Origin: Pseudomonadota bacterium
GTDB lineage: Bacteria > Pseudomonadota > Gammaproteobacteria > Steroidobacterales > Steroidobacteraceae
Direction of reading: 5' to 3'
Length of the DNA stretch: 5,348 nucleotides
Assembly: GCA_021850555.1 (NCBI GenBank)
Contig: JAJZLX010000136.1
Span: 1 to 5,348 of the forward strand
The notes beneath the pieces are model-generated. The model ran no database searches and was not told the origin of the DNA. It saw only the letters and a program-made list of their open reading frames with translations. The translations under genes were made by a program, and so were the position numbers. Positions 1-4,754 of the stretch are shown piece after piece; position 1 is the stretch's first letter; every line of letters begins with the position of its first letter.

Positions 1-2
1 TC

Positions 3-92
3 GGTCGATACGCTGCGGAAGAGAAAGCAGCGCGGGACAAAATAGCTCGAAAAGCGCTGGAATTTGTCCCATATCCAAGCGCTCCTAACTAA
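3..92 (+). CDS. Possible C-terminal end of an upstream gene (partial)
   Basis: The third forward frame is open from the left edge to a TAA at 90-92 and would encode about 29 residues, including the charged, alanine-rich stretch AAEEKAARDKIARKALEF, which looks helical. The other two forward frames give less protein-like peptides; one closes at 43-45 and one at 83-85. The third codon positions are not GC-rich, unlike the genes downstream, which weakens the call. No function can be assigned. If real, it is the last gene before the operon that begins at 128, leaving a 35-bp gap. Confidence 0.35.
   Translation, partial: GRYAAEEKAARDKIARKALEFVPYPSAPN
34..70. repeat. 8-bp perfect inverted repeat upstream of the first operon
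   Basis: GGGACAAA (34-41) is mirrored exactly by TTTGTCCC (63-70), with 21 bp between them. It could be an operator, or a weak terminator stem for the upstream gene. No run of T follows the right arm, so a classical intrinsic terminator is unlikely. It lies within 60 bp of the ribosome binding site at 116-120, a position where a regulator of the operon could bind. Confidence 0.35.
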
Positions 93-127
93 GTAAATCT
101 GCGCGTGTCCAGCATAGGAGCACGCGC

Positions 128-400
128 ATGTCGAGTTCTCAAAGTCAGGCCACGCCGATCCCGCACAGTTGGGATCTCGAAGGGTGGCCGCCTTCTATCT
201 TCCCCGGCACGACCTCTCGCGCCAGGTACATCGTGCGGACGCACAGAGACGATTTGATGAGGGAAGGTGCCCTCGCTCGCGTTGGTCGAGAGCTGGTCGT
301 CTTCGGCGCTCGGTACGCACGCTGGCTCGAAAAGCGGGCGGCGGAAGTGCCGGGTTATGTACCCGCCCCGAACCGGGATCGCCCGGTGGAAACGGCATGA
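128..400 (+). CDS. Small conserved phage-type protein, possibly DNA-binding
   Basis: The gene encodes 90 residues. The ATG start is well supported by the ribosome binding site AGGAG (116-120), 7 bases upstream. The core, residues 33-72, begins RYIVRTHRDDLMREGALARV and continues into a basic segment ending RYARWLEKRAAEVPGY. This resembles short uncharacterised proteins common in prophage-like regions of proteobacteria; that comparison is from memory, not a search. The alternating helical and basic pattern would fit a small winged-helix or excisionase-like DNA-binding fold, but no diagnostic motif is visible. It is the first complete gene of the operon leading to the helicase. Its stop is followed one base later by the ATG of the next gene, which suggests coupled translation. 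Confidence 0.8.
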   Translation: MSSSQSQATPIPHSWDLEGWPPSIFPGTTSRARYIVRTHRDDLMREGALARVGRELVVFGARYARWLEKRAAEVPGYVPAPNRDRPVETA

Positions 401-401
401 C

Positions 402-668
402 ATGGCACCCCGCATAAGGAAACGCCCCGGCCGGGACAAGACGGCACGGGGCGCAGAGCAGAAAGCACTCGACGCACGCAGTATAGCGCACTCCTGTAGT
501 GAGCGTGAACAGCGCGCAGCCGTCAGCGTGTTCGTTGCCGGCCTGCCGGACTTCCGACGCGGTCGAATAGTCACCTCCAGCAGCGAGCCGGACGCCTGGC
601 GCTGGAAGCACCCAGCGATCGAGCGCCGGCTCGAGGCCGGGCGCCGGCTGCGGGAGGCACAAGCATGA
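402..668 (+). CDS. Hypothetical basic protein of 88 residues
   Basis: The product is not recognised. The ATG at 402 was chosen because it lies one base after the preceding stop (398-400); the frame is open further upstream to an ATG at 267, but that would overlap the previous gene by more than 130 bp. No strong Shine-Dalgarno site lies before 402, so it probably depends on translation of the gene before it. The N-terminus (residues 1-20) is rich in Arg and Lys and the C-terminus (residues 72-88) is charged and probably helical. There is no signal peptide or membrane segment. Its stop overlaps the next start in an ATGA (665-668). A nucleic-acid-binding accessory role is possible from charge and position only. 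Confidence 0.65.
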   Translation: MAPRIRKRPGRDKTARGAEQKALDARSIAHSCSEREQRAAVSVFVAGLPDFRRGRIVTSSSEPDAWRWKHPAIERRLEAGRRLREAQA

Positions 669-1033
669 TTGACGCGACTTCTCCGGTCGACGCCTGGCAC
701 CGTGCGAGCGCCCTGGCTGTAGTGCTCGACCACACATCGCAGCCGGCCGACGTGGCCGGCCTGGGCAGCGCCTGGGCGCTCTGTGTCGAGGGCTGGCGGA
801 AAATTGGGTCACAGTTCCCATATTGCGTCCTAGCCGTCGGCAAACAGACCCCGTGCGACAAACCCACGACGATACTCGCGCGTGACGCCGAGGCGCTGCG
901 CCAGGCAGCGGCAATCCTCGGCGTACGGTTCGCGGGAGAACTGATCCTCTGGGCGAACTGCGCCAGCGCCGCAACATGGCAGATCGTCGCCGGGGCGCTC
1001 GCGCAGGAGATGGCGACGGAGGGCACGGCGTGA
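665..1033 (+). CDS. Hypothetical protein of 122 residues
   Basis: The product is not recognised. The start ATG at 665 shares an ATGA with the preceding stop, and its own stop (1031-1033) overlaps the GTG start of the helicase gene, so it sits firmly inside the operon. The protein is soluble-looking and alanine-rich, with four cysteines (residues 40, 54, 64 and 99) and no signal peptide. Residues 75-95 (DAEALRQAAAILGVRFAGEL) look like a helix followed by a strand. A large minus-strand open frame covers the same DNA, but start/stop spacing and continuity favour this strand. Its place directly before the helicase suggests an accessory replication role, which is inference only. Confidence 0.65.
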   Translation: MIDATSPVDAWHRASALAVVLDHTSQPADVAGLGSAWALCVEGWRKIGSQFPYCVLAVGKQTPCDKPTTILARDAEALRQAAAILGVRFAGELILWANCASAATWQIVAGALAQEMATEGTA

Positions 1034-2379
1034 GCGCAGCCCCCGATTTCACTCCGACACCGCCGCTGCAGGTCGCTGACCTGCGCGCCCGCTGCCCGCG
1101 GCGAAGCCCCGGGGCATGCGGGCTCGACCTGCGCGTGATCGATGGCACACCCTGCGCGGTCTGCGCCTGCGGAGTCCTCGCCGCCGGGGAGGAAAAGATC
1201 CGCGCCATGCTGCTGCCAGAGGCGCCAGAGGCTCCGCCGATGGAGCAGATCCCGATCGAGGCGTACGAGGATGAGGCGCGGGCACGGGCGAACGGTACCG
1301 GCAGCGCGCATGCATCGGCACAAGACGCGCCTAATCTGGATGCCGCCGCACCTCGCGATGTTCCGCTTCTAACGCTGCTGTGGTTCGCGACGCTGCACGA
1401 TTACGTCGAGGCCGAGCAGATCGTCAAGGGTCTGCTCATCGCCGGCTCGCTCTTTATGGTCTACGGCGAATCGAACAGCGGCAAGACTTTTTGGGTGCTC
1501 GACCTCGCGCTTGCGATCGCCGCCGGCTCCCCATGGCGAGGGCGGCACACCAAGCGCGGGCTGGTCATCTACGTTGCCGGCGAAGGCGCCGCATCGGTGC
1601 GCGCTCGAGTCGCGGCCTATCGCGTCGCGCACCCAGAGGTGCCCGGCGGCCTGCCGTTTGCCATCGTGCCGCAGGCGGTTGACTTCCTCGACGCCCAAAG
1701 CGTGGGCGCTCTGCTCAGCACCATTGCGGCGGCGCAGTCCGAATGCGGCGAGCAGCCCGCGCTCATCATCGTCGACACGTTCGCGCGCGCGCTGCCGGGA
1801 GCAGACGAGAACTCGGCGCAGGACGTGGGGCAGGCGGTGGCCTGGGCCGACCTGATCCGTGCCGAAACAGGCGCCGCTGTGGGCTTCGTGCATCACGCTG
1901 GCAAAGACCCGACCAAGGGGGCACGCGGCAGCTCGGCGCTGCGGGCGGCCACGGATACCGAGATCCTCATCGAGGGCCTGGCCGGGCAGCGCACCGCCAC
2001 GGTGACGAAGCAACGCGACCTCGAGACCGGGGACGGCATGCCGTTCGAGCTGGTCCCGGTTCAGATCGGCACCGACCCGGAAGACGGGCAGCCGGTGACG
2101 AGCTGCACGGTCCGGCACCTCGACGCCACTACCGCCGCACCGGCTCCCGTCGTGGCGCTTCGGGGCAAGGCACAGCGGACGCTGCTGCGCATTCTCCGCG
2201 ACAAGGAAAGGGAGAAGCCGGGGCGAATCTGGACCCTCACGGAGCTGCGCACGCTTGCCCGTGAGGCAGGGATGGTCAAGTCGACGGGCTGGAGCGCCGT
2301 CGACGGGTTGGCCGCCTCACCCTACCTGCGGTCGATCGGCGGGGGCTATCTGTTCACAGACGGGAAGCCGCAGACATGA
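1030..2379 (+). CDS. RepA/DnaB-like RecA-fold helicase ATPase (AAA_25-type)
   Basis: The gene encodes 449 residues from the GTG at 1030, chosen because it overlaps the previous stop in a GTGA; an in-frame ATG at 976 would add 18 unlikely residues. The ATPase core has Walker A GESNSGKT (146-153), Walker B LIIVD (245-249), VHHAGKD (287-293) and GARGSSALRAATDTEI (297-312). This order is typical of the hexameric RepA/DnaB-like replicative helicases of plasmids and prophages, which unwind DNA at a replication origin using ATP. The N-terminal 50 residues carry five cysteines (22, 30, 42, 45 and 47), a possible metal site; residues 51-110 look like a flexible acidic linker. Residues 376-445 may form a small winged-helix tail. 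It is the last gene of the left operon, directly followed by a cluster of short repeats that could be its origin. The family call is firm; the role as this element's replicative helicase is inferred. Confidence 0.88.
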   Translation: MSAAPDFTPTPPLQVADLRARCPRRSPGACGLDLRVIDGTPCAVCACGVLAAGEEKIRAMLLPEAPEAPPMEQIPIEAYEDEARARANGTGSAHASAQDAPNLDAAAPRDVPLLTLLWFATLHDYVEAEQIVKGLLIAGSLFMVYGESNSGKTFWVLDLALAIAAGSPWRGRHTKRGLVIYVAGEGAASVRARVAAYRVAHPEVPGGLPFAIVPQAVDFLDAQSVGALLSTIAAAQSECGEQPALIIVDTFARALPGADENSAQDVGQAVAWADLIRAETGAAVGFVHHAGKDPTKGARGSSALRAATDTEILIEGLAGQRTATVTKQRDLETGDGMPFELVPVQIGTDPEDGQPVTSCTVRHLDATTAAPAPVVALRGKAQRTLLRILRDKEREKPGRIWTLTELRTLAREAGMVKSTGWSAVDGLAASPYLRSIGGGYLFTDGKPQT

Positions 2380-2380
2380 C

Positions 2381-2503
2381 GGTCCGAAGCATGGTCCGAA
2401 GTCCGAAAAGGTCCGAACCGTACCGTTTCGGACCGGTGCGACGGTACGAAAGGTCCGAAAAGCCTAACGAAGTGGCTTTCGGACCTCGTACGCACTTCGG
2501 TCC
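2381..2503. repeat. Cluster of nine GGTCCGAA-type repeats, candidate origin or control region
   Basis: Exact GGTCCGAA occurs at 2381-2388, 2393-2400, 2410-2417 and 2452-2459, and its complement TTCGGACC at 2427-2434 and 2478-2485. One-mismatch copies are at 2400-2407, 2443-2450 and 2496-2503 (the last inverted). Inverted copies form stems: 2410-2417 with 2427-2434, 2426-2434 with 2452-2460, and a bulged 12-bp stem of 2452-2464 with 2474-2485. A separate 8-bp stem joins CGTACCGT (2419-2426) to ACGGTACG (2441-2448). Several of these exclude one another. The spacing is irregular and orientation mixed, unlike textbook plasmid iterons. The first copy starts two bases after the helicase stop. Possible roles are origin, regulator-binding array or structured RNA; no T-run supports a terminator. 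Confidence 0.7.
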
Positions 2504-2720
2504 CGGACTCGACCACTCCGCCACCAACAGGGCGCCAGAGAGTGACCTCAGAAGGAATGCAGACGCATCCGTCCGGGGCGAATGGATAGCGCCCGCGCTC
2601 GCCGTCCCCGCGCCGACCGCTCGGCCTGCTCGCGCTCGCTCGCCCCTGCCGGCGGCAAACCTACAACGCGCAGTCACGTCGGTTCACCGGACGCATTACG
2701 CTTGCCGGCATCCCGTCGCG
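2504..2720. other. Non-coding or unassigned stretch
   Basis: No convincing gene is seen. The open frame that starts with an ATGA overlap at 2376 runs through here and far into the recombinase and the antisense cassette with low-complexity Arg/Pro/Ala-rich sequence, so it looks like a GC-rich shadow. A minus-strand open frame (2354-2677) has the same character and no ribosome binding site. The stretch contains GC-rich short tandem words (gctcgcgctcgctcgcc, around 2626-2643) and nothing else that can be named. Confidence 0.5.
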
Positions 2721-2724
2721 GTAT

Positions 2725-2831
2725 TCTCAAAACCTTTAGTTTTTGGTAGACTCTCGGCCCGAGGTGGCACTGTAAGCGAATCAGGGGCTTGCGGCGCCGA
2801 AAGCGAATCCCAGACCGCGAGGGTTTTGAGA
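2725..2831. promoter_or_regulatory. Candidate recombination/control region upstream of the serine recombinase
   Basis: A perfect 10-bp inverted repeat, TCTCAAAACC (2725-2734) and GGTTTTGAGA (2822-2831), brackets about 107 bp that end one base before the recombinase ATG. Inside are a short palindrome, CTCGG-C-CCGAG (2753-2763), and a 9-bp direct repeat, AAGCGAATC, at 2774-2782 and 2801-2809 (27 bp apart). Small serine resolvases of the Tn3 family act at res sites of about this length next to their own gene, with several subsites that also serve as operators. The match here is in position, size and repeat content, not in any known res sequence. The right arm also covers part of the leader, so autoregulation is equally possible. 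Confidence 0.4.
2747..2776 (+). promoter_or_regulatory. Weak candidate sigma70-type promoter for the recombinase
   Basis: TAGACT (2747-2752, four of six matches to TTGACA) and TGTAAG (2771-2776, four of six matches to TATAAT) are separated by 18 bp. The promoter would lie inside the repeat-bearing region, so recombinase binding would block it. The match is modest and could be chance; the surrounding AT-rich patch (2721-2750) is nonetheless the most promoter-like part of this gap. Confidence 0.25.
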
Positions 2832-2832
2832 G

Positions 2833-3435
2833 ATGAACACCGAGCGCCAAATTCACCGGGTTGCCGCCTACGTGCGCGTGTCGACGGGCGGCCAGGACAC
2901 GGCCATGCAGATGGCGGACATCCAGCGCCTGGCCGAACTCCGCGGCTGGCAGATCGTCGCCACGGTCGAGGAGAAAGCCTCGGGCGCCAAGACACGGCCG
3001 GCCAGGCAGCGGCTCATCGCGGAGGCGAAAGCCGGCGCCTACGACGCTATATGCGTCTGGAAGCTGGACCGCTGGGGCCGTTCCACGGTCGACGTGCTGA
3101 CGACGGTCACGGAGCTGGATTCGGCTGGCGTGGCATTCGTGAGCGTTCAGGACAGTATCGACATGACCACAGCGCAGGGCCGGCTCATGGTGCAGTTGCT
3201 CGCGGCCTTCGCCGAGTTCGAGCGGGCACAGATCCGCGAGCGTGTTCTGGCCGGCCTCAAGCATGCGAAACGGCATGGCACGCGCACCGGCAAGGCGATC
3301 GGCCGGCCGGCGACAGCCGCCGAGCGCAAGCCGCGCATCGAGGCCCTGGTCGCGCAGGGAGTCTCGCTACCGGAGATCGCCAAGCGCCTCGAGATGCCCT
3401 ACTCGAGCGTGCATCGGATCGCGCGCCACAAGTAG
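2833..3435 (+). CDS. Small serine recombinase (resolvase/invertase family)
   Basis: The gene encodes 200 residues, the usual length for the small serine recombinases related to Tn3/gamma-delta resolvase and Hin/Gin invertase. These enzymes cut both DNA strands with an active-site serine and rotate the ends. The N-terminal catalytic domain shows YVRVSTGGQD (13-22) with catalytic Ser17 and Arg15, KASGAKTR (48-55) where Arg55 probably matches the conserved active-site arginine, and KLDRWGRS (77-84) with Asp79, Arg80 and Arg83. Residues 115-150 form the long dimer helix (LLAAFAEFERAQIRERVLAG). A GRPA turn (157-160) leads into a helix-turn-helix (164-197: VSLPEIAKRLEMPYSSVHRI). The ATG has GAGGG (2819-2823) nine bases upstream. 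All key residues are present, so it should be active. No separate integrase is seen in the window; whether it resolves, inverts or integrates cannot be told from sequence alone. Confidence 0.93.
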   Translation: MNTERQIHRVAAYVRVSTGGQDTAMQMADIQRLAELRGWQIVATVEEKASGAKTRPARQRLIAEAKAGAYDAICVWKLDRWGRSTVDVLTTVTELDSAGVAFVSVQDSIDMTTAQGRLMVQLLAAFAEFERAQIRERVLAGLKHAKRHGTRTGKAIGRPATAAERKPRIEALVAQGVSLPEIAKRLEMPYSSVHRIARHK

Positions 3436-3442
3436 TTCCCAC

Positions 3443-3476
3443 CGCGCCGCTGGCCGATAACGGCGCGTTCTCTCTC
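3443..3476 (+). terminator. Possible terminator hairpin after the recombinase gene
   Basis: CGCGCCG (3443-3449) pairs perfectly with CGGCGCG (3461-3467) across an 11-base loop, starting 8 bases after the recombinase stop, and is followed by TTCTCTCTC. The tail is pyrimidine-rich but is not a true run of T. It sits in the 98-bp gap between two convergent genes, where a terminator is expected. Confidence 0.4.
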
Positions 3477-3533
3477 TACCTGCGTCCAGACATCGCCGGA
3501 ACGATCTCCGCTCTTGCGGCTCTTCCATGCGGC

Positions 3534-3980
3534 TCAGGCCACAGCGTGCCGCTCGGTTTCCCAGCCTTTGCAGGCCAGAAGAACCGTGCGCGGCACTTCG
3601 CATTCGCCACTCGTGTAGTACGCCACCATTCGGCGAGAGACGCCGAGAGCCTCGGCGGCGTCGGAGAGACTCAGCCTATTGCGCCAACGCCAGTGGATGA
3701 ATTCCACTGCATCGGCTCGACCGTTCTGCTCGAGCGCCATTTCGTAGATCCGGTCTGCGCCCACGTCGAGATCGCCTGGCCAGACAATGCTGTGACCACC
3801 CTCGCCAATATCAGCGCGCGCGAACACAGCCGGATCACGAAGTGCGCGCAGCCCCTTCAGGCGGTGCACGAAGACGCCCAAGTCCACAGTGAACGCCTTG
3901 CCGTTCATGAAGCGCACGTCGAGCACGAAGTCACGTACAGGCTTCACGCCCGCAATACGAATAGGGTTGCTCTCGTTCAT
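3534..3980 (-). CDS. DUF2442 protein with C-terminal helix-turn-helix, putative antitoxin/regulator
   Basis: The gene encodes 148 residues. The ATG (3978-3980) has AGGAGG four bases upstream (complement of CCTCCT, 3985-3990) and overlaps the stop of the upstream gene in an ATGA; a start nine codons earlier is less likely. Residues 12-82 match the DUF2442 pattern: FMNGKAFTVDL (24-34), the LRDP/F segment (47-53) and GHSIVWPGDLDVGADRIYE (62-80). Residues 100-140 form an XRE-like helix-turn-helix (LSLSDAAEALGVSRRMVAYY). This architecture resembles NE0471 of Nitrosomonas europaea, which has an N-terminal domain of this type and a helix-turn-helix C-terminus (from memory). Pairing with DUF4160 suggests it is the DNA-binding, autoregulating partner of a toxin-antitoxin-like module, which is a prediction. 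The likely binding site is the palindrome at 4226-4244. Confidence 0.88.
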   Translation of the reverse strand: MNESNPIRIAGVKPVRDFVLDVRFMNGKAFTVDLGVFVHRLKGLRALRDPAVFARADIGEGGHSIVWPGDLDVGADRIYEMALEQNGRADAVEFIHWRWRNRLSLSDAAEALGVSRRMVAYYTSGECEVPRTVLLACKGWETERHAVA

Positions 3981-4216
3981 CGATCCTCCTCGGAATACTC
4001 GCGCCATCGGGCTCTGAGTTCATCCCGGTTGGCCCATGCCCATTCGAGCGCCTCGGTCACATCGCGCGGATCAATCTCACCGACCTGCAATTCCAAGGTC
4101 TCGATGAGATATGCCGCCCGCTCATCACTTCGTGTGATGACATGGAAGTGCGGCGGCGCGTGGTCACCGAAGTACATCTCGATTCGGCAGCGGCTAAAAC
4201 GCCTTACCGTAGGCAT
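3977..4216 (-). CDS. DUF4160 family protein, putative toxin-like partner
   Basis: The gene encodes 79 residues, the usual size for DUF4160. The start is MPTVRRF, a common beginning in the family; upstream in-frame extension is possible but reads as a shadow. The signature is YFGDHAPPHFHV (15-26), with the conserved His19, Pro21-Pro22, His23 and His25. Residues 51-79 form an acidic, charged C-terminal helix (WAWANRDELRARWREY). The function of the family is not established; it often sits beside DUF2442 and such pairs are predicted toxin-antitoxin modules. The first gene of this two-gene operon has no Shine-Dalgarno site before its ATG, and its -10 element ends five bases upstream, so the transcript should be leaderless. 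The pair runs against every other gene in the window and its DNA looks less GC-rich, which suggests a separately acquired cassette. Confidence 0.88.
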   Translation of the reverse strand: MPTVRRFSRCRIEMYFGDHAPPHFHVITRSDERAAYLIETLELQVGEIDPRDVTEALEWAWANRDELRARWREYSEEDR

Positions 4217-4244
4217 AGTGCATTCTAGTGCAACCATTGCACTA
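4216..4244. promoter_or_regulatory. Operator: perfect palindrome plus a third half-site in the DUF4160 promoter
   Basis: TAGTGCAA (4226-4233) and TTGCACTA (4237-4244) form a perfect inverted repeat around CCA. A further half-site, TAGTGCA (4216-4222), lies exactly 10 bp (one helical turn) to the left of the first arm. The palindrome fills the space between the -35 and -10 of the minus-strand promoter, an ideal place for a repressor. The likely binder is the helix-turn-helix of the DUF2442 protein; the small plus-strand regulators are alternatives. Confidence 0.65.
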
Positions 4245-4250
4245 CCGCAA
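4222..4250 (-). promoter_or_regulatory. Sigma70-type promoter of the DUF4160-DUF2442 operon
   Basis: Read on the minus strand, TTGCGG (complement of 4245-4250) and TAGAAT (complement of 4222-4227) are separated by the ideal 17 bp. TAGAAT has five of six matches and TTGCGG four of six. The expected start of transcription, 5-7 bases past the -10, falls on or next to the ATG (4216), so the message should have no leader. Confidence 0.65.
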
Positions 4251-4291
4251 GGGCACCCCGGGATCCACTGGGAAAGCCGCAGGGAGGCTGT

Positions 4292-4453
4292 GTGAGCGGC
4301 TATTGGCAAATTCTCGTGGCGACCGCCTACGACCAGCGCCGCCCCGCCGAACGCCGCACGCTGCGCGGCCGTGGCCTGACACCCGCCGACATTGCAAAGG
4401 CGCTGGGCGCATCTGAGCGCGCCATACGCAATTGGCTCGAGGTGACCCCATGA
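4292..4453 (+). CDS. Small helix-turn-helix protein of 53 residues
   Basis: The gene encodes 53 residues from a GTG preceded by AGGGAGG (4281-4287), four bases upstream. No ATG is in frame between the previous in-frame stop (4226-4228) and this GTG, so the start is well constrained. Residues 29-50 (LTPADIAKALGASERAIRNW) make a clear helix-turn-helix, preceded by a basic segment (residues 16-28). Its stop overlaps the next start in an ATGA (4450-4453). It is a probable DNA-binding protein of the phage operon that leads into the packaging genes; candidate roles are regulator or part of the terminase recognition machinery. It is transcribed divergently from the DUF4160 cassette across a 75-bp gap that holds that cassette's operator, so cross-regulation is possible. 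Confidence 0.7.
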   Translation: MSGYWQILVATAYDQRRPAERRTLRGRGLTPADIAKALGASERAIRNWLEVTP

Positions 4454-4713
4454 GCGGCCCTCGCAATCGGGTCGCATGGGAACGCGGCCAGGCAATCCGC
4501 GCGGCCATTCGCGAGTACCTCGACGAGCACGCCCGGCTGCATCGATATGCCCGCCGGCCGACGTGGCGGGAGATCCAGGCGCACTTGCGTACACGGCGCT
4601 ATTACGTCGAACGCTCCACAATTTGCCATCACGTGCAGCAGATCGAGCTGGCCGCCGAGTTGGAAATAGGGCGGCATGGCGCCGATTTATCTATGCCCGA
4701 TGCCGCCGCATGA
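4450..4713 (+). CDS. Winged-helix-like small protein of 87 residues
   Basis: The start at 4450 shares an ATGA with the preceding stop; an ATG six codons upstream is less likely because it sits inside the previous gene. Residues 10-32 form a basic helix. Residues 38-72 (RPTWREIQAHLRTRRYYVER, then STICHHVQQIELAAELE) follow the layout of a LexA-type N-terminal winged helix, where a reading helix is followed by a hydrophobic helix; this is pattern-based. It lacks any peptidase domain, so it is not LexA itself. The neighbours are another small helix-turn-helix protein before and a terminase-small-subunit-like protein after, which suggests a DNA-binding regulatory or packaging-site role. Confidence 0.7.
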   Translation: MSGPRNRVAWERGQAIRAAIREYLDEHARLHRYARRPTWREIQAHLRTRRYYVERSTICHHVQQIELAAELEIGRHGADLSMPDAAA

Positions 4714-4754
4714 TGACCGCGATGAGCGCGACAAAAATTGCGAGAACGCCATGA
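4710..4754 (+). CDS. Doubtful 14-codon reading frame between two coupled genes
   Basis: ATG at 4710 overlaps the previous stop in an ATGA, and its own TGA (4752-4754) overlaps the ATG of the next gene in the same way. The peptide is MMTAMSATKIARTP. Nothing in the peptide is recognisable. It may only serve to carry ribosomes to the next start, which has a weak Shine-Dalgarno site, or may simply be chance. Confidence 0.2.
   Translation: MMTAMSATKIARTP

Noticed and set aside
64..99. Promoter for the first operon (TTGTCC at 64-69 with an AT-rich patch at 86-99)
   Set aside because: No hexamer with good -10 identity occurs at 16-18 bp spacing, so the match is too weak to annotate.
976..1029. An earlier ATG for the helicase
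   Set aside because: It lies inside the preceding gene; the GTG at 1030 forms the usual stop/start overlap and the extra residues are Arg/Gly/Asp-rich shadow sequence.
195..1323. Long minus-strand open frames (195-1208 and 571-1323)
   Set aside because: They lie opposite the tightly coupled plus-strand genes, are rich in Arg/Ala/Pro without recognisable motifs, and have no supporting ribosome binding sites.
1369..2118. A 249-codon minus-strand open frame
   Set aside because: It is fully antisense to the Walker-motif region of the helicase, whose coding sense is certain.
2452..2490. Intrinsic terminator after the helicase operon
   Set aside because: The bulged 12-bp stem is strong, but it is followed by TCGTACGC and not a T-run.
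2381..2503. CRISPR array
   Set aside because: Repeats are only 8 bp, occur in both orientations and have irregular short gaps; no Cas gene is present.
2376..4295. A 639-codon plus-strand open frame beginning with an ATGA overlap after the helicase
   Set aside because: It runs out of frame through the clear serine recombinase and antisense through the DUF4160/DUF2442 genes, with Arg/Ala/Pro/Ser-rich low-complexity sequence. It looks like a GC-rich shadow; only its start position is gene-like.
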